Assembly (NCBI GenBank): GCA_049802235.1
Contig: JBARMB010000045.1
Coordinates: 1 to 5,017, forward strand
Origin: VBDM01 sp049802235
GTDB lineage: Bacteria; Pseudomonadota; Gammaproteobacteria; Burkholderiales; SG8-39
DNA: 5,017 bases
Direction of reading: 5' to 3'
Shown: piece after piece, positions 1 through 5,017 of the stretch
Numbering within the stretch: the stretch's first letter is position 1
How the letters are laid out: each line of letters starts with the position of its first letter
Notes under the pieces: model-generated
Databases searched by the model: none
Seen by the model: the letters and a program-made list of their open reading frames with translations, nothing else
Told to the model about the DNA's origin: nothing
Position numbers and translations under genes: made by a program

Positions 1-1
1 C

Positions 2-334
2 GCCCTCACGCGCCCGGCCGCCGCCGCGCCGGCCCTGTCGATCCGGATCAGGGGTTGGGTCGACCGCGACTTCTTTCGCCGCGTAGGGCGCCCGCTCGAG
101 CGTCTGCTCAGGAACAGCCCCTCCACCCTGAACCTTCACATAGAGGAAATGCGCGAAAGCGCCCTGCCCGATCTGCAGCGCCTGCTGCAGCGACTGCGGC
201 GGCACGGCGACCGGGTGTTCATTTTCATCGGCGAGAAATGGCGCGGAGCGGCGCGGATCGATTCCTCGGTGTTCAACATCGTGTTCGAGCCCGCGGCTCT
301 GCCGCGGCTCACCGGAGTCCCAGCCGCTTCCTGA
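2..334 (+). CDS. Unrecognised protein, C-terminal 110 residues (5' end beyond left edge)
   Basis: The frame is open from the first bases of the window to a TGA at 332-334, so this is the 3' end of a gene that starts outside. An internal ATG at 149 is not needed as a start, because the upstream codons read equally well as protein. I do not recognise the family. The visible part begins with a low-complexity Ala/Pro-rich stretch (residues 1-11). It then alternates strand-like and helix-like segments: LSIRIRG (12-18), a basic helix (about 20-39), TLNLHIEE (42-49), an amphipathic Leu/Arg helix (about 53-68), DRVFIFIGEKW (70-80) and IDSSVFNIVFEP (86-97). This gives a beta-alpha-beta pattern, possibly a small alpha/beta domain. 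I see no signal peptide, membrane segment or catalytic motif in this part. It converges on the nir operon and its last 26 bp overlap the short minus-strand ORF. It is probably transcribed separately and not part of heme d1 synthesis. I am fairly sure it is coding; the function is unknown. Confidence 0.7.
   Translation, partial: ALTRPAAAAPALSIRIRGWVDRDFFRRVGRPLERLLRNSPSTLNLHIEEMRESALPDLQRLLQRLRRHGDRVFIFIGEKWRGAARIDSSVFNIVFEPAALPRLTGVPAAS
287..310. terminator. GC-rich hairpin at the convergent gene junction, possible bidirectional terminator
   Basis: GAG at 287-289 pairs with CTC at 308-310, and CCGCGG at 291-296 pairs with CCGCGG at 302-307. This leaves a 5-nt loop (297-301) and one bulged C at 290. 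For minus-strand transcription the hairpin starts right at the stop codon of the short ORF behind nirN, the usual place for an operon end. For the plus-strand gene it lies inside the last codons. No T-tract follows on either strand, so it does not meet the classical Rho-independent pattern. It could slow polymerase or protect a 3' end, or be a by-product of GC-rich coding sequence. Confidence 0.3.
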
Positions 335-500
335 CGTACTCGCCGACGAGGATGACGGCCGGATACGCGACCTCCGCCTCGTTTTGCGCGTGCCGCATCA
401 GCCGCTGCGCGAAATCGACGATCTCCGGATCGTTTTCCCATTCCGCCGCCTGCCAAAGGATCTTCAGCGCCCCGTCGGTGGCCCGGTGCTCGACGCGCAT
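309..500 (-). CDS. Short helical protein behind nirN, possible hemerythrin-like C-terminal remnant
   Basis: From the ATG at 500 this encodes 63 residues ending in TGA at 309-311. The codons read like real protein, not a shadow: an acidic/amphipathic helix (WQAAEWENDPEIVDF), then FAQRLMRHAQNEAEVAYPAVILVGEYV near the C-terminus. The HxxxE spacing followed by V-x-YP resembles the last metal-ligand helix of hemerythrin-like proteins; this is my inference, not a firm match. No other helical-bundle segment is present, so it looks like the C-terminal half of a longer protein. The frame is open further upstream, with TTG codons at 536 and 533, as far as the nirN stop codon, in the same frame as nirN. 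No good Shine-Dalgarno stands before ATG 500 or TTG 536; the nearest purine run (GGAGGG, inside the nirN end) is about 16 nt from TTG 536. It could be a small real gene translated by coupling to nirN, or a truncated remnant. The start is uncertain. Confidence 0.5.
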   Translation of the reverse strand: MRVEHRATDGALKILWQAAEWENDPEIVDFAQRLMRHAQNEAEVAYPAVILVGEYVRKRLGLR

Positions 501-539
501 GGTCCAGAAGAGTCGGGGCCGGGTTTGGCACAACAAAGT

Positions 540-2093
540 CTAGTGACTGGTGCCCTCCGAGCGGGTGATCTTGTTCCAGACGTTGTACTTGCCCGCCGGG
601 CGCTTCATCGGGATGCGTTTCACTTCCTTCAGCGTTTCGGCGTCGAATACGATGATTGCGCCATCGTCTTCCCACAGGCTGGCGAGCGCGTAGCGGCCAT
701 CGCGGGTGAACTCGACGTGCGCGAGCGTCTTGCCCGGCGCCGGCTTCAGCTCGGCCACGCGCTCGAGCGTCGCCTTGTCGATCACCTGCAGCGTGTCCTT
801 GTTCCCGCTCATCATCGAGTCGACCCAGGCGTAGCGCGATTTTTCGTGGCTGCGCATGAAGAACCCGGGGCCGAGGGTCGGGATCTGCTTCACCGTTTTC
901 CAGTCTCCCATTTCGATCACGCTCACCACGCCCTCCTTCAGGTTGGGCGTCGCCATCACCGTTCGTCCCTGCCAGTTCCAGGTGATGCCCGAGCCCAGGT
1001 GCGGCATCCCCGGCAGCTCGAGCGTCGCGACCCGGCGGCGCACATCGAGGTTGACCACCTGTCCCTTGCCCGCCTCGCGCGACGCGCCGATGAGATAGGC
1101 ATAGGAAGCATCGAAAAAGAAGTCATCGAGAACATCGTCGAGCGGCGTTCGCCGCGGATTGAACTTGCCCGGAATGGCGAGCGCCTCGCCCATGCGGAAA
1201 TCGTGCACCAGGCCGGGGTGGATGGGCGCCGCATGGTCGTCGTAGCTGATCTCCCACAGCTCGGGGACGTCCTTCAGGGCGACGACGAAGCTTTTTCTCG
1301 GCGCGGCGTCATAGACGGCCGATACGCGCGAGCTTCTGCCCTGGTCGTCTCTTACCTCGATCAGCTTGATCGGCGCGAGGTCGCGCGCATCGAGGATCAC
1401 CAGCGTGTGCGGCAGGTAATTGCCCACCATGACGTAGCGACCGTCGCCGGACACCGCGGCATTGCGCGTATTGATGCCGGCGCGCACCTCGGCGATGAGC
1501 TTGAGGCCCCACAGGTCGTACTTGCTGATCCAGCCGTCGCGCGAGGCGAAATAGACGAAATGGCCGTCGGGGGAGAATTTCGGCCCGCCGTGCAGCGCGA
1601 AGCGGCTGGGGAAGCGCGCCAGCGGCTCGAAGCGGTCGCCATCGAGGATGGTGACGTGGTGATCCCCCGCCTCGACCACGACGAAAAGGTTGAGCGGATC
1701 GGCGCGATACACGGGCTTGTCCGCGGGCGCGCCGGCGTGCTCGATGCGCGAGGCGCGGATCTCTTCCAGGCCCCAGGCCGGGGCGTCTTGCGGCTGCGTA
1801 TAAATGTAGTCGGCGAGCCGGCTGATTTCGGCCGCGCCCAGCTTCGCGCCGAATCCGGGCATCTGCGTGGCCACGCGCCCTTCGGCGATGGTCTTTTGCG
1901 CTTCGAGCCGGCGCAGGCGCTCGAGGTTCGAGGGCAGCAGCGCCGGCCCCATGCCGCCGAGCCGGTCGGCGCCGTGACAGGCGGCGCAGTGCTCACCATA
2001 GAGCACACGGACATCGGCGTCCGCGTGCACCCCGCACGCGAGCGCTGCGAGCCCCAAGCCGCCCGCGGCGGCGAGCAGGCGCGCCGGGCGCAT
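540..2093 (-). CDS. nirN: NirN, periplasmic c-type cytochrome / heme d1-domain protein (dihydro-heme d1 dehydrogenase)
   Basis: This is a 517-residue protein, close to the roughly 490-500 usual for NirN and clearly longer than NirF, which lacks the cytochrome. The start ATG (2091-2093) overlaps the nirJ stop as TGATG and has GGAG (2099-2102) five bases before it. Residues 1-24 form a Sec-type signal peptide (RPAR, hydrophobic core, cleavage probably after GVHA). Residues 27-100 are a small cytochrome c domain with CAACH at 36-40 and a possible distal Met78 in TQMPGF. Residues from about 130 to 517 are the eight-bladed heme d1 propeller. By motif alignment from memory to NirS, His168 (ALHGGPKFSPDG) matches the proximal d1 ligand, and His365 (GMPHLGSG) and His416 (MRSHEKSRYAWVD) match the two distal-side catalytic histidines. 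The end (GKYNVWNK) matches the NirS/NirN C-terminus. NirN is known to oxidise dihydro-heme d1 to heme d1, forming the acrylate side chain, and to interact with NirS and NirF in the periplasm. NirN is preferred over NirS because of the length, the GADRLGG-type cytochrome domain and the position after nirJ. Confidence 0.92.
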   Translation of the reverse strand: MRPARLLAAAGGLGLAALACGVHADADVRVLYGEHCAACHGADRLGGMGPALLPSNLERLRRLEAQKTIAEGRVATQMPGFGAKLGAAEISRLADYIYTQPQDAPAWGLEEIRASRIEHAGAPADKPVYRADPLNLFVVVEAGDHHVTILDGDRFEPLARFPSRFALHGGPKFSPDGHFVYFASRDGWISKYDLWGLKLIAEVRAGINTRNAAVSGDGRYVMVGNYLPHTLVILDARDLAPIKLIEVRDDQGRSSRVSAVYDAAPRKSFVVALKDVPELWEISYDDHAAPIHPGLVHDFRMGEALAIPGKFNPRRTPLDDVLDDFFFDASYAYLIGASREAGKGQVVNLDVRRRVATLELPGMPHLGSGITWNWQGRTVMATPNLKEGVVSVIEMGDWKTVKQIPTLGPGFFMRSHEKSRYAWVDSMMSGNKDTLQVIDKATLERVAELKPAPGKTLAHVEFTRDGRYALASLWEDDGAIIVFDAETLKEVKRIPMKRPAGKYNVWNKITRSEGTSH

Positions 2094-3298
2094 CAGGACT
2101 CCGCCGCGGCGCGCCGGACGGAGACGAACGGCGTCATCTTCACGCGCTCGCGCTGCGTCGTGACGCCGATCTCGGCATCGGAAAGGTAGCAGCCGGGATC
2201 TTCCTCCCACGGGTCGCCGGTGAGGCTGCGCGCGCGCACGCGCGTGTTGCCGCCGCAGGTGGCGAAGTGAATGCACTCGCCGCAACGCCCCTTGATTCGC
2301 CTCGGGCTCGCCTTCAGTCCGGCCATCATGGGATCGGAGACGTCCCGCCAGATCGCGGGGAACGGCCGCTCGCGCACGTTGCCGAGCGAATAGTCCCACC
2401 AGAACGTGTCCGGATGCACGTTGCCGAGATTGTCGATGTTGGCGATGTTGACGCCGGAGGAATTGCCGCCCCACTGCTCGAGCTTCGCCCGGATGTGTTC
2501 CGCCTTCTCGGGAAAATGCCTTTGCACCCAGAACAGCAGGTAGGGCCCGTCGGCGTCGTTGTTGCCGGTGACGAATTCCTTGTTCAGGCCGCGCTGCTCG
2601 CAGTCCCAGGCGGTGTCGAGCAGCAGGTCCATGGCGCCGCGCGTGGTTTCCAGGAACGCGTCGCGGGCGCGGTTGAGGTTGCCGCGGCCGGCGTAGTTGA
2701 GGTGCGAGAGATAGAACTTGTCGATGTCCTCGGTCTCGATCAGCTCGAGCAGGTACGGGAGGTCCGGGGCATTGTCCTGCGTCAGGGTGAAGCGCACCCC
2801 GACCTTGGCGCCGGCGTCGCGGCACAGGCGCAGCGCCCTGAGCGAAGCATCGAACGCGCCTTCGCGGCGGCGGAAGCGGTCGTGCGTCTCGCGCCTGCCG
2901 TCGAGGCTGATGCCGACGTAGTCGAAGCGCACCGCGGCGATCTTGCCGACGCTTCTTGCGTCGATCAGCGTGCCGTTGGTCGACAGCCCGACGTAGAAGC
3001 CCATGCGCTTGGCGCGCTGGGCGATGGCGAAAAGGTCGCCTCGCAACAGCGGCTCGCCGCCGGAGAGGATCAGCACCGGCACGCCGAAGGCGCGCAGGTC
3101 GTCCATCACGTCGAACACTTCCTCGGTCGAGAGCTCGCCCGGGTAGTCGGTGTCGGCGGAAAACGAGTAGCAGTGCTTGCAGGTGAGATTGCAGCGCCGG
3201 ATCAGGTTCCAGATCACCACCGGGGCCGGCGGATTGCGCTTCGGTGCGAGGGGCGTGGGCCGCGCGATCTCCTGCATGTATTGTGAAATGCGAAACAT
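2093..3298 (-). CDS. nirJ: NirJ, radical SAM enzyme of heme d1 biosynthesis
   Basis: This is a 401-residue protein, near the usual NirJ size (about 390). The radical SAM cluster motif CNLTCKHC (Cys36, Cys40, Cys43) is followed by SAM-binding elements GGEP (80-83), STNGT (106-110) and SLDG (131-134). The C-terminal region carries a SPASM/twitch-like cysteine set: Cys339 and Cys342, Cys348 in FATCGGN, and Cys370 in DPGCYLSD. Those are candidate ligands of an auxiliary [4Fe-4S] cluster, as reported for NirJ. From family knowledge, NirJ acts in the cytoplasm on 12,18-didecarboxysiroheme and replaces the propionates on rings A and B with oxo groups. The start ATG (3296-3298) has GAGGA seven bases upstream, 10 nt after nirH. 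The related heme b enzyme AhbD and other SPASM proteins share these motifs, but the siroheme decarboxylase genes upstream and nirN downstream decide for NirJ. Confidence 0.94.
   Translation of the reverse strand: MFRISQYMQEIARPTPLAPKRNPPAPVVIWNLIRRCNLTCKHCYSFSADTDYPGELSTEEVFDVMDDLRAFGVPVLILSGGEPLLRGDLFAIAQRAKRMGFYVGLSTNGTLIDARSVGKIAAVRFDYVGISLDGRRETHDRFRRREGAFDASLRALRLCRDAGAKVGVRFTLTQDNAPDLPYLLELIETEDIDKFYLSHLNYAGRGNLNRARDAFLETTRGAMDLLLDTAWDCEQRGLNKEFVTGNNDADGPYLLFWVQRHFPEKAEHIRAKLEQWGGNSSGVNIANIDNLGNVHPDTFWWDYSLGNVRERPFPAIWRDVSDPMMAGLKASPRRIKGRCGECIHFATCGGNTRVRARSLTGDPWEEDPGCYLSDAEIGVTTQRERVKMTPFVSVRRAAAES
2099..2102 (-). promoter_or_regulatory. Ribosome binding site of nirN
   Basis: GGAG on the minus strand lies five bases before the nirN ATG and inside the last codons of nirJ. 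Together with the TGATG stop-start junction it fixes this ATG as the nirN start, even though the same frame remains open far upstream through nirJ. The arrangement suggests translational coupling of nirN to nirJ. Confidence 0.6.
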
Positions 3299-3305
3299 GT
3301 TCCCG

Positions 3306-3310
3306 TCCTC
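3306..3310 (-). promoter_or_regulatory. Ribosome binding site of nirJ
   Basis: GAGGA on the minus strand, seven bases before the nirJ ATG, overlaps the TGA stop of nirH. It is a well-placed Shine-Dalgarno and supports the Met at 3298 over the next in-frame Met, seven codons later. Confidence 0.7.
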
Positions 3311-3827
3311 AATCCGGCTCGAGCCGCATGCCGGTCTTCTTCAGTATGCCGCTGCTATAAAGGATGTCGTGCGCGCGCACCGCGGGCCCGAGCAGCGCCG
3401 CGATCTCGGCGACGCACGCCCCGACCTCGTCGCGAGTCGCGCCGTGCACCATGGCGAACAGATTGTAAGGCCACAGCGGCAGCCGTCGCGGCCTGCGGTA
3501 GCAGTGGGTAACGAACGCAAGCGCCCCCACTTTCGGGCCGAGATCGGCGACGGCGTCGTCGGCGACGTCCCACACCGACATGCCGTTGGCGCGATAGCCG
3601 AGCGCATAGTGATTCGGCACGGCGGCGATGCGCCGGATCATCCCGCGATCGAGCATGCGGCGCACGCGCGCCATCACCTCTGCCGCATCCAGACCGAGCT
3701 GCTCCGCCACGGCGTGATAGGGCCGGGGAACGAGCGGCAGGCCGCCTTGCGTGGCGACGATGATGCGGCGGTCCACCGCGTCGATCGGCATGGAATCCTT
3801 CGCGGCGAGGGCGGCGAGGGCGTTCAT
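3309..3827 (-). CDS. nirH: NirH, siroheme decarboxylase subunit (Lrp/AsnC fold)
   Basis: This is a 172-residue protein of the Lrp/AsnC-like family that works as siroheme decarboxylase, not as a regulator. An N-terminal helix-turn-helix-like region (about 15-68: VDRRII, GGLPLVPRPY, a basic helix VRRML) is followed by an alpha/beta domain. Family signatures are NHYALGYRANGMSVWDV (72-88), CYRRPRRLPLWPYNLFAMVHG split around Cys109 to Gly129, and DILYSSGILKKTG near the C-terminus (154-166). His128 in MVHG and His73 are plausible active-site residues; this is inferred from the family, in which histidines are essential. With the other subunits it removes the acetate carboxyls at C12 and C18 of siroheme. 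The ATG at 3827 overlaps the nirG stop as TGATG but has no clear Shine-Dalgarno. A second Met at codon 13 (3791) has AAGGA four bases upstream and would give a 160-residue protein starting MPIDAVDRR, equally compatible with the family. Confidence 0.9.
   Translation of the reverse strand: MNALAALAAKDSMPIDAVDRRIIVATQGGLPLVPRPYHAVAEQLGLDAAEVMARVRRMLDRGMIRRIAAVPNHYALGYRANGMSVWDVADDAVADLGPKVGALAFVTHCYRRPRRLPLWPYNLFAMVHGATRDEVGACVAEIAALLGPAVRAHDILYSSGILKKTGMRLEPD
3796..3800 (-). promoter_or_regulatory. Possible alternative ribosome binding site within nirH (Met13 start)
   Basis: AAGGA on the minus strand lies four bases before the second in-frame ATG of nirH (3789-3791). The first ATG lacks such a site and would rely on coupling to nirG termination. 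The shorter product loses only a low-complexity Ala/Leu stretch ahead of the conserved domain, so either start, or both, may be used. Confidence 0.35.
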
Positions 3828-4273
3828 CACAGCGGCGTCAGGTGCAGCCCGACGAAATACTCGTCGAGCTTCGGCAGGTCGACGACCGGATAGCCGCTGT
3901 CGCGCTCGATGTCCTCGATGACGCCGGCAATGTCCCCGGGCCGGTCGGTCGCGATCACGAACCACATGTTGAGGTCGTGCTCGCGCCGGTAGTTGTGCGC
4001 GACCTCGGAGTGAGCGTTGACCAGCGCCGCGACGCGCTCGAAGTCCCCGGGCGGCACGCGCATCGCCGCCAGCGTGAACGCGCCTCCCAGCGCGTCGGCG
4101 TTGTACATCGGCCCGAAGCGCGTCAGCGCGCCGGCGTCGATGAGCCGCGACACCCGGCCGAGCAGCTCGCCCTCCGTCAGGCCGAGCATCGCCGCGGCGA
4201 CCTGGAACGGATGCTCGCAGACCGCGATCCCGCCCTGCAGCGCGTCGATGATGCGGCGATCAAGCCCGTCCAT
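3827..4273 (-). CDS. nirG: NirG, siroheme decarboxylase subunit (Lrp/AsnC fold)
   Basis: This is a 148-residue protein, the normal NirG length. It opens with the helix-turn-helix-like region of the Lrp/AsnC family (LDRRIIDALQGG, 4-15; VSRLIDAGAL, 41-50). The alpha/beta domain contains LGGAFTLAAMRVP (62-74) and the D/G-type signature HNYRREHDLNMWFV (93-106), and ends with DEYFVGLHL (137-145). The same signature occurs as HNYERENDLNLWFV in the NirD half of the neighbouring fused protein, while the L/H-type CY...MVHG signature is absent, so this is the NirD/NirG type. Its place between nirDL and nirH makes it NirG; NirD and NirG are hard to tell apart by sequence alone. It is expected to pair with an L/H-type subunit, most likely NirH, to decarboxylate siroheme. 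It overlaps nirDL by 14 nt and shares TGATG with nirH. Confidence 0.88.
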   Translation of the reverse strand: MDGLDRRIIDALQGGIAVCEHPFQVAAAMLGLTEGELLGRVSRLIDAGALTRFGPMYNADALGGAFTLAAMRVPPGDFERVAALVNAHSEVAHNYRREHDLNMWFVIATDRPGDIAGVIEDIERDSGYPVVDLPKLDEYFVGLHLTPL

Positions 4274-5017
4274 GCTCCGCTCCTTCCGCGATCATTTCCG
4301 TGTTTGCGTAACGCGCGCCGGTCTGCTTGAAGCGCCTGCGGCTGAACAGAATGTTGCGTTCGAACTCCTCGAGGCCGCATTCGCGCGACAATTCCCCGAC
4401 CCTCGCGAGCACCTGATCGCGGTCCTTGCCGTGGACCATGCAATAGAGATTGAAGCGCCATCGCGGCAGGGCCCGCGCCCGCAGATAGCACAACGTAACA
4501 TCCGGCTTCAATGCGAGCTGCCGTCCCAGCGCGGCGGCCGCTGCGTCCGCAACGTCCCAGACGACCATCGCGTTGGCGATGTAGCCGAGCTCGTGGTGGC
4601 GCACGATGACCCCGAAGCGGCGCACGACCCCGGTCTGTTGCCAGCGCGCGAGCGTCGCAAGCACCTCCGCCTCGCTCATGCCGCAGCGCCCGGCGAGCGC
4701 CGCGTAGGGCCGGGCGATGATTTCGATGCCGTCCTGCAGCGCTTCGAGCAGCTTCCGCTCGGCGCCGGTGGGACGGAGCCGGATGGCGTCGCTCGCGGGC
4801 GGCGGCAGGGGTTTATCGCCGCCGTGCCGCCTCAGATCGAAGCCGAGATCGATGTGATATTCCTCGACCAGCGGCAGCGCCAGCACTTCCAGCCCGGTGG
4901 CGCTGCCGATTCCGGCGAGCAGCGCATCGAGTCGCCCGGAATCGCGGGCAGTGGCCACGAACCAGAGATTGAGATCGTTCTCGCGCTCGTAGTTGTGGTT
5001 GACGCCCGCCGCGCGGC
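4260..5017 (-). CDS. nirDL: NirDL, fused siroheme decarboxylase subunits (5' end beyond right edge)
   Basis: The frame is open to the right edge (last full codon 5013-5015) and ends with TGA at 4260-4262, leaving 251 visible residues; a GTG at 4958 is internal. Numbering from the edge, residues 1-60 are the end of a NirD domain: HNYERENDLNLWFV (7-20) and VEEYHIDLGFDL (50-61). A polar, proline-containing linker follows (about 62-80). Residues 81-236 form a complete NirL domain: the helix-turn-helix-like part (GAERKLLEALQDG, 84-96; IIARPYAAL), HHELGYIANAMVVWDV (140-155), CYLRARALPRWRFNLYCMVHG within 176-196, and NILFSRRRFKQTG (221-233). D and L halves in one chain match the fused NirDL of many betaproteobacteria; Pseudomonas aeruginosa has separate nirD and nirL. 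Histidines 7, 140/141 and 195 are candidates for the essential active-site residues. About 75-80 N-terminal residues are missing if the length is typical. It probably forms a siroheme decarboxylase by itself or with NirG and NirH. Confidence 0.9.
   Translation of the reverse strand, partial: RAAGVNHNYERENDLNLWFVATARDSGRLDALLAGIGSATGLEVLALPLVEEYHIDLGFDLRRHGGDKPLPPPASDAIRLRPTGAERKLLEALQDGIEIIARPYAALAGRCGMSEAEVLATLARWQQTGVVRRFGVIVRHHELGYIANAMVVWDVADAAAAALGRQLALKPDVTLCYLRARALPRWRFNLYCMVHGKDRDQVLARVGELSRECGLEEFERNILFSRRRFKQTGARYANTEMIAEGAEHGRA
4280..4285 (-). promoter_or_regulatory. Ribosome binding site of nirG
   Basis: AAGGAG on the minus strand, six bases before the nirG ATG (4271-4273), is the strongest Shine-Dalgarno in the window. 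It lies inside the last codons of nirDL and fixes the nirG start within the 14-nt overlap. Confidence 0.75.

Noticed and set aside
540..2093. NirS, or a NirC-NirF fusion, instead of NirN
   Set aside because: The length, the cytochrome domain with GADRLGG after CAACH, the conserved PHLGSG and SHEKSRYAWVD segments and the position after nirJ all fit NirN better. NirF lacks these motifs, and NirS is longer, with a different N-terminal region.
384..2189. Long plus-strand open frame antisense to nirN (about 600 codons)
   Set aside because: It is composed of Arg/Ala/His/Asp-rich sequence typical of the antisense frame of a GC-rich gene. The opposite strand encodes an intact NirN with all cofactor motifs.
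2094..2825. N-terminal extension of nirN through the nirJ region
   Set aside because: The nirN frame stays open upstream, but the extension is Arg-rich shadow sequence. The signal peptide, GGAG site and TGATG junction place the start at 2093.
2267..3286. Plus-strand open frame antisense to nirJ (about 340 codons)
   Set aside because: It is a mirror of nirJ codon bias without recognisable domains, and the nirJ frame is complete with both Fe-S motifs.
3309..5017. Lrp/AsnC-type transcription regulators
   Set aside because: The three proteins have helix-turn-helix-like starts, but the HNYxRE...LNxWFV and CYxR...MVHG signatures and the operon with nirJ and nirN mark them as siroheme decarboxylase subunits.
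1..5017. CRISPR arrays, insertion sequences, tRNA or rRNA genes, phage or integration sites
   Set aside because: No repeated units, transposase-like frames, terminal inverted repeats or RNA gene signatures were seen; nearly all bases are covered by the described genes.

Overview
The window is the 3' half of a heme d1 biosynthesis (nir) operon, on the minus strand, from a high-GC bacterium. Heme d1 is the cofactor of the cytochrome cd1 nitrite reductase NirS, so the host is most likely a NirS-type denitrifier. The fused nirDL gene, the direct nirJ-nirN junction and the base composition suggest a betaproteobacterium (Rhodocyclales, Burkholderiales or Nitrosomonadales). That placement is inference from gene order and protein character, not from a marker gene.

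Layout, read right to left in the direction of transcription: nirDL (about 4260 to beyond the right edge, 5' end missing), nirG (3827-4273), nirH (3309-3827), nirJ (2093-3298), nirN (540-2093), then a short ORF (about 309-500) that looks like the C-terminal part of a larger helical, possibly hemerythrin-like, protein. The nir genes are packed as one unit. nirDL and nirG overlap by 14 nt, nirG/nirH and nirJ/nirN share TGATG stop-start junctions, and nirH and nirJ are 10 nt apart. No promoter lies between them. nirS, nirC and nirF would be expected upstream, beyond the right edge. nirE is not in the window. From the left edge to 334 the plus strand carries the end of an unrelated gene that I do not recognise. 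It converges on the nir operon and overlaps the short ORF by 26 bp, and a GC-rich hairpin sits at the junction.

How the genes work together, from established pathway knowledge: NirDL, NirG and NirH are Lrp/AsnC-fold siroheme decarboxylase subunits that convert siroheme to 12,18-didecarboxysiroheme in the cytoplasm. NirJ, a radical SAM enzyme with an auxiliary Fe-S cluster, replaces two propionate side chains with oxo groups. NirN, exported to the periplasm and carrying a c-type heme plus a d1-binding propeller, oxidises dihydro-heme d1 to heme d1 and takes part in delivery to NirS.

The nir genes look intact and ordinary. I see no evidence for a new system. The items most worth a second look are the short ORF behind nirN, the in-frame continuation past the nirN stop codon, and the unrecognised plus-strand gene.
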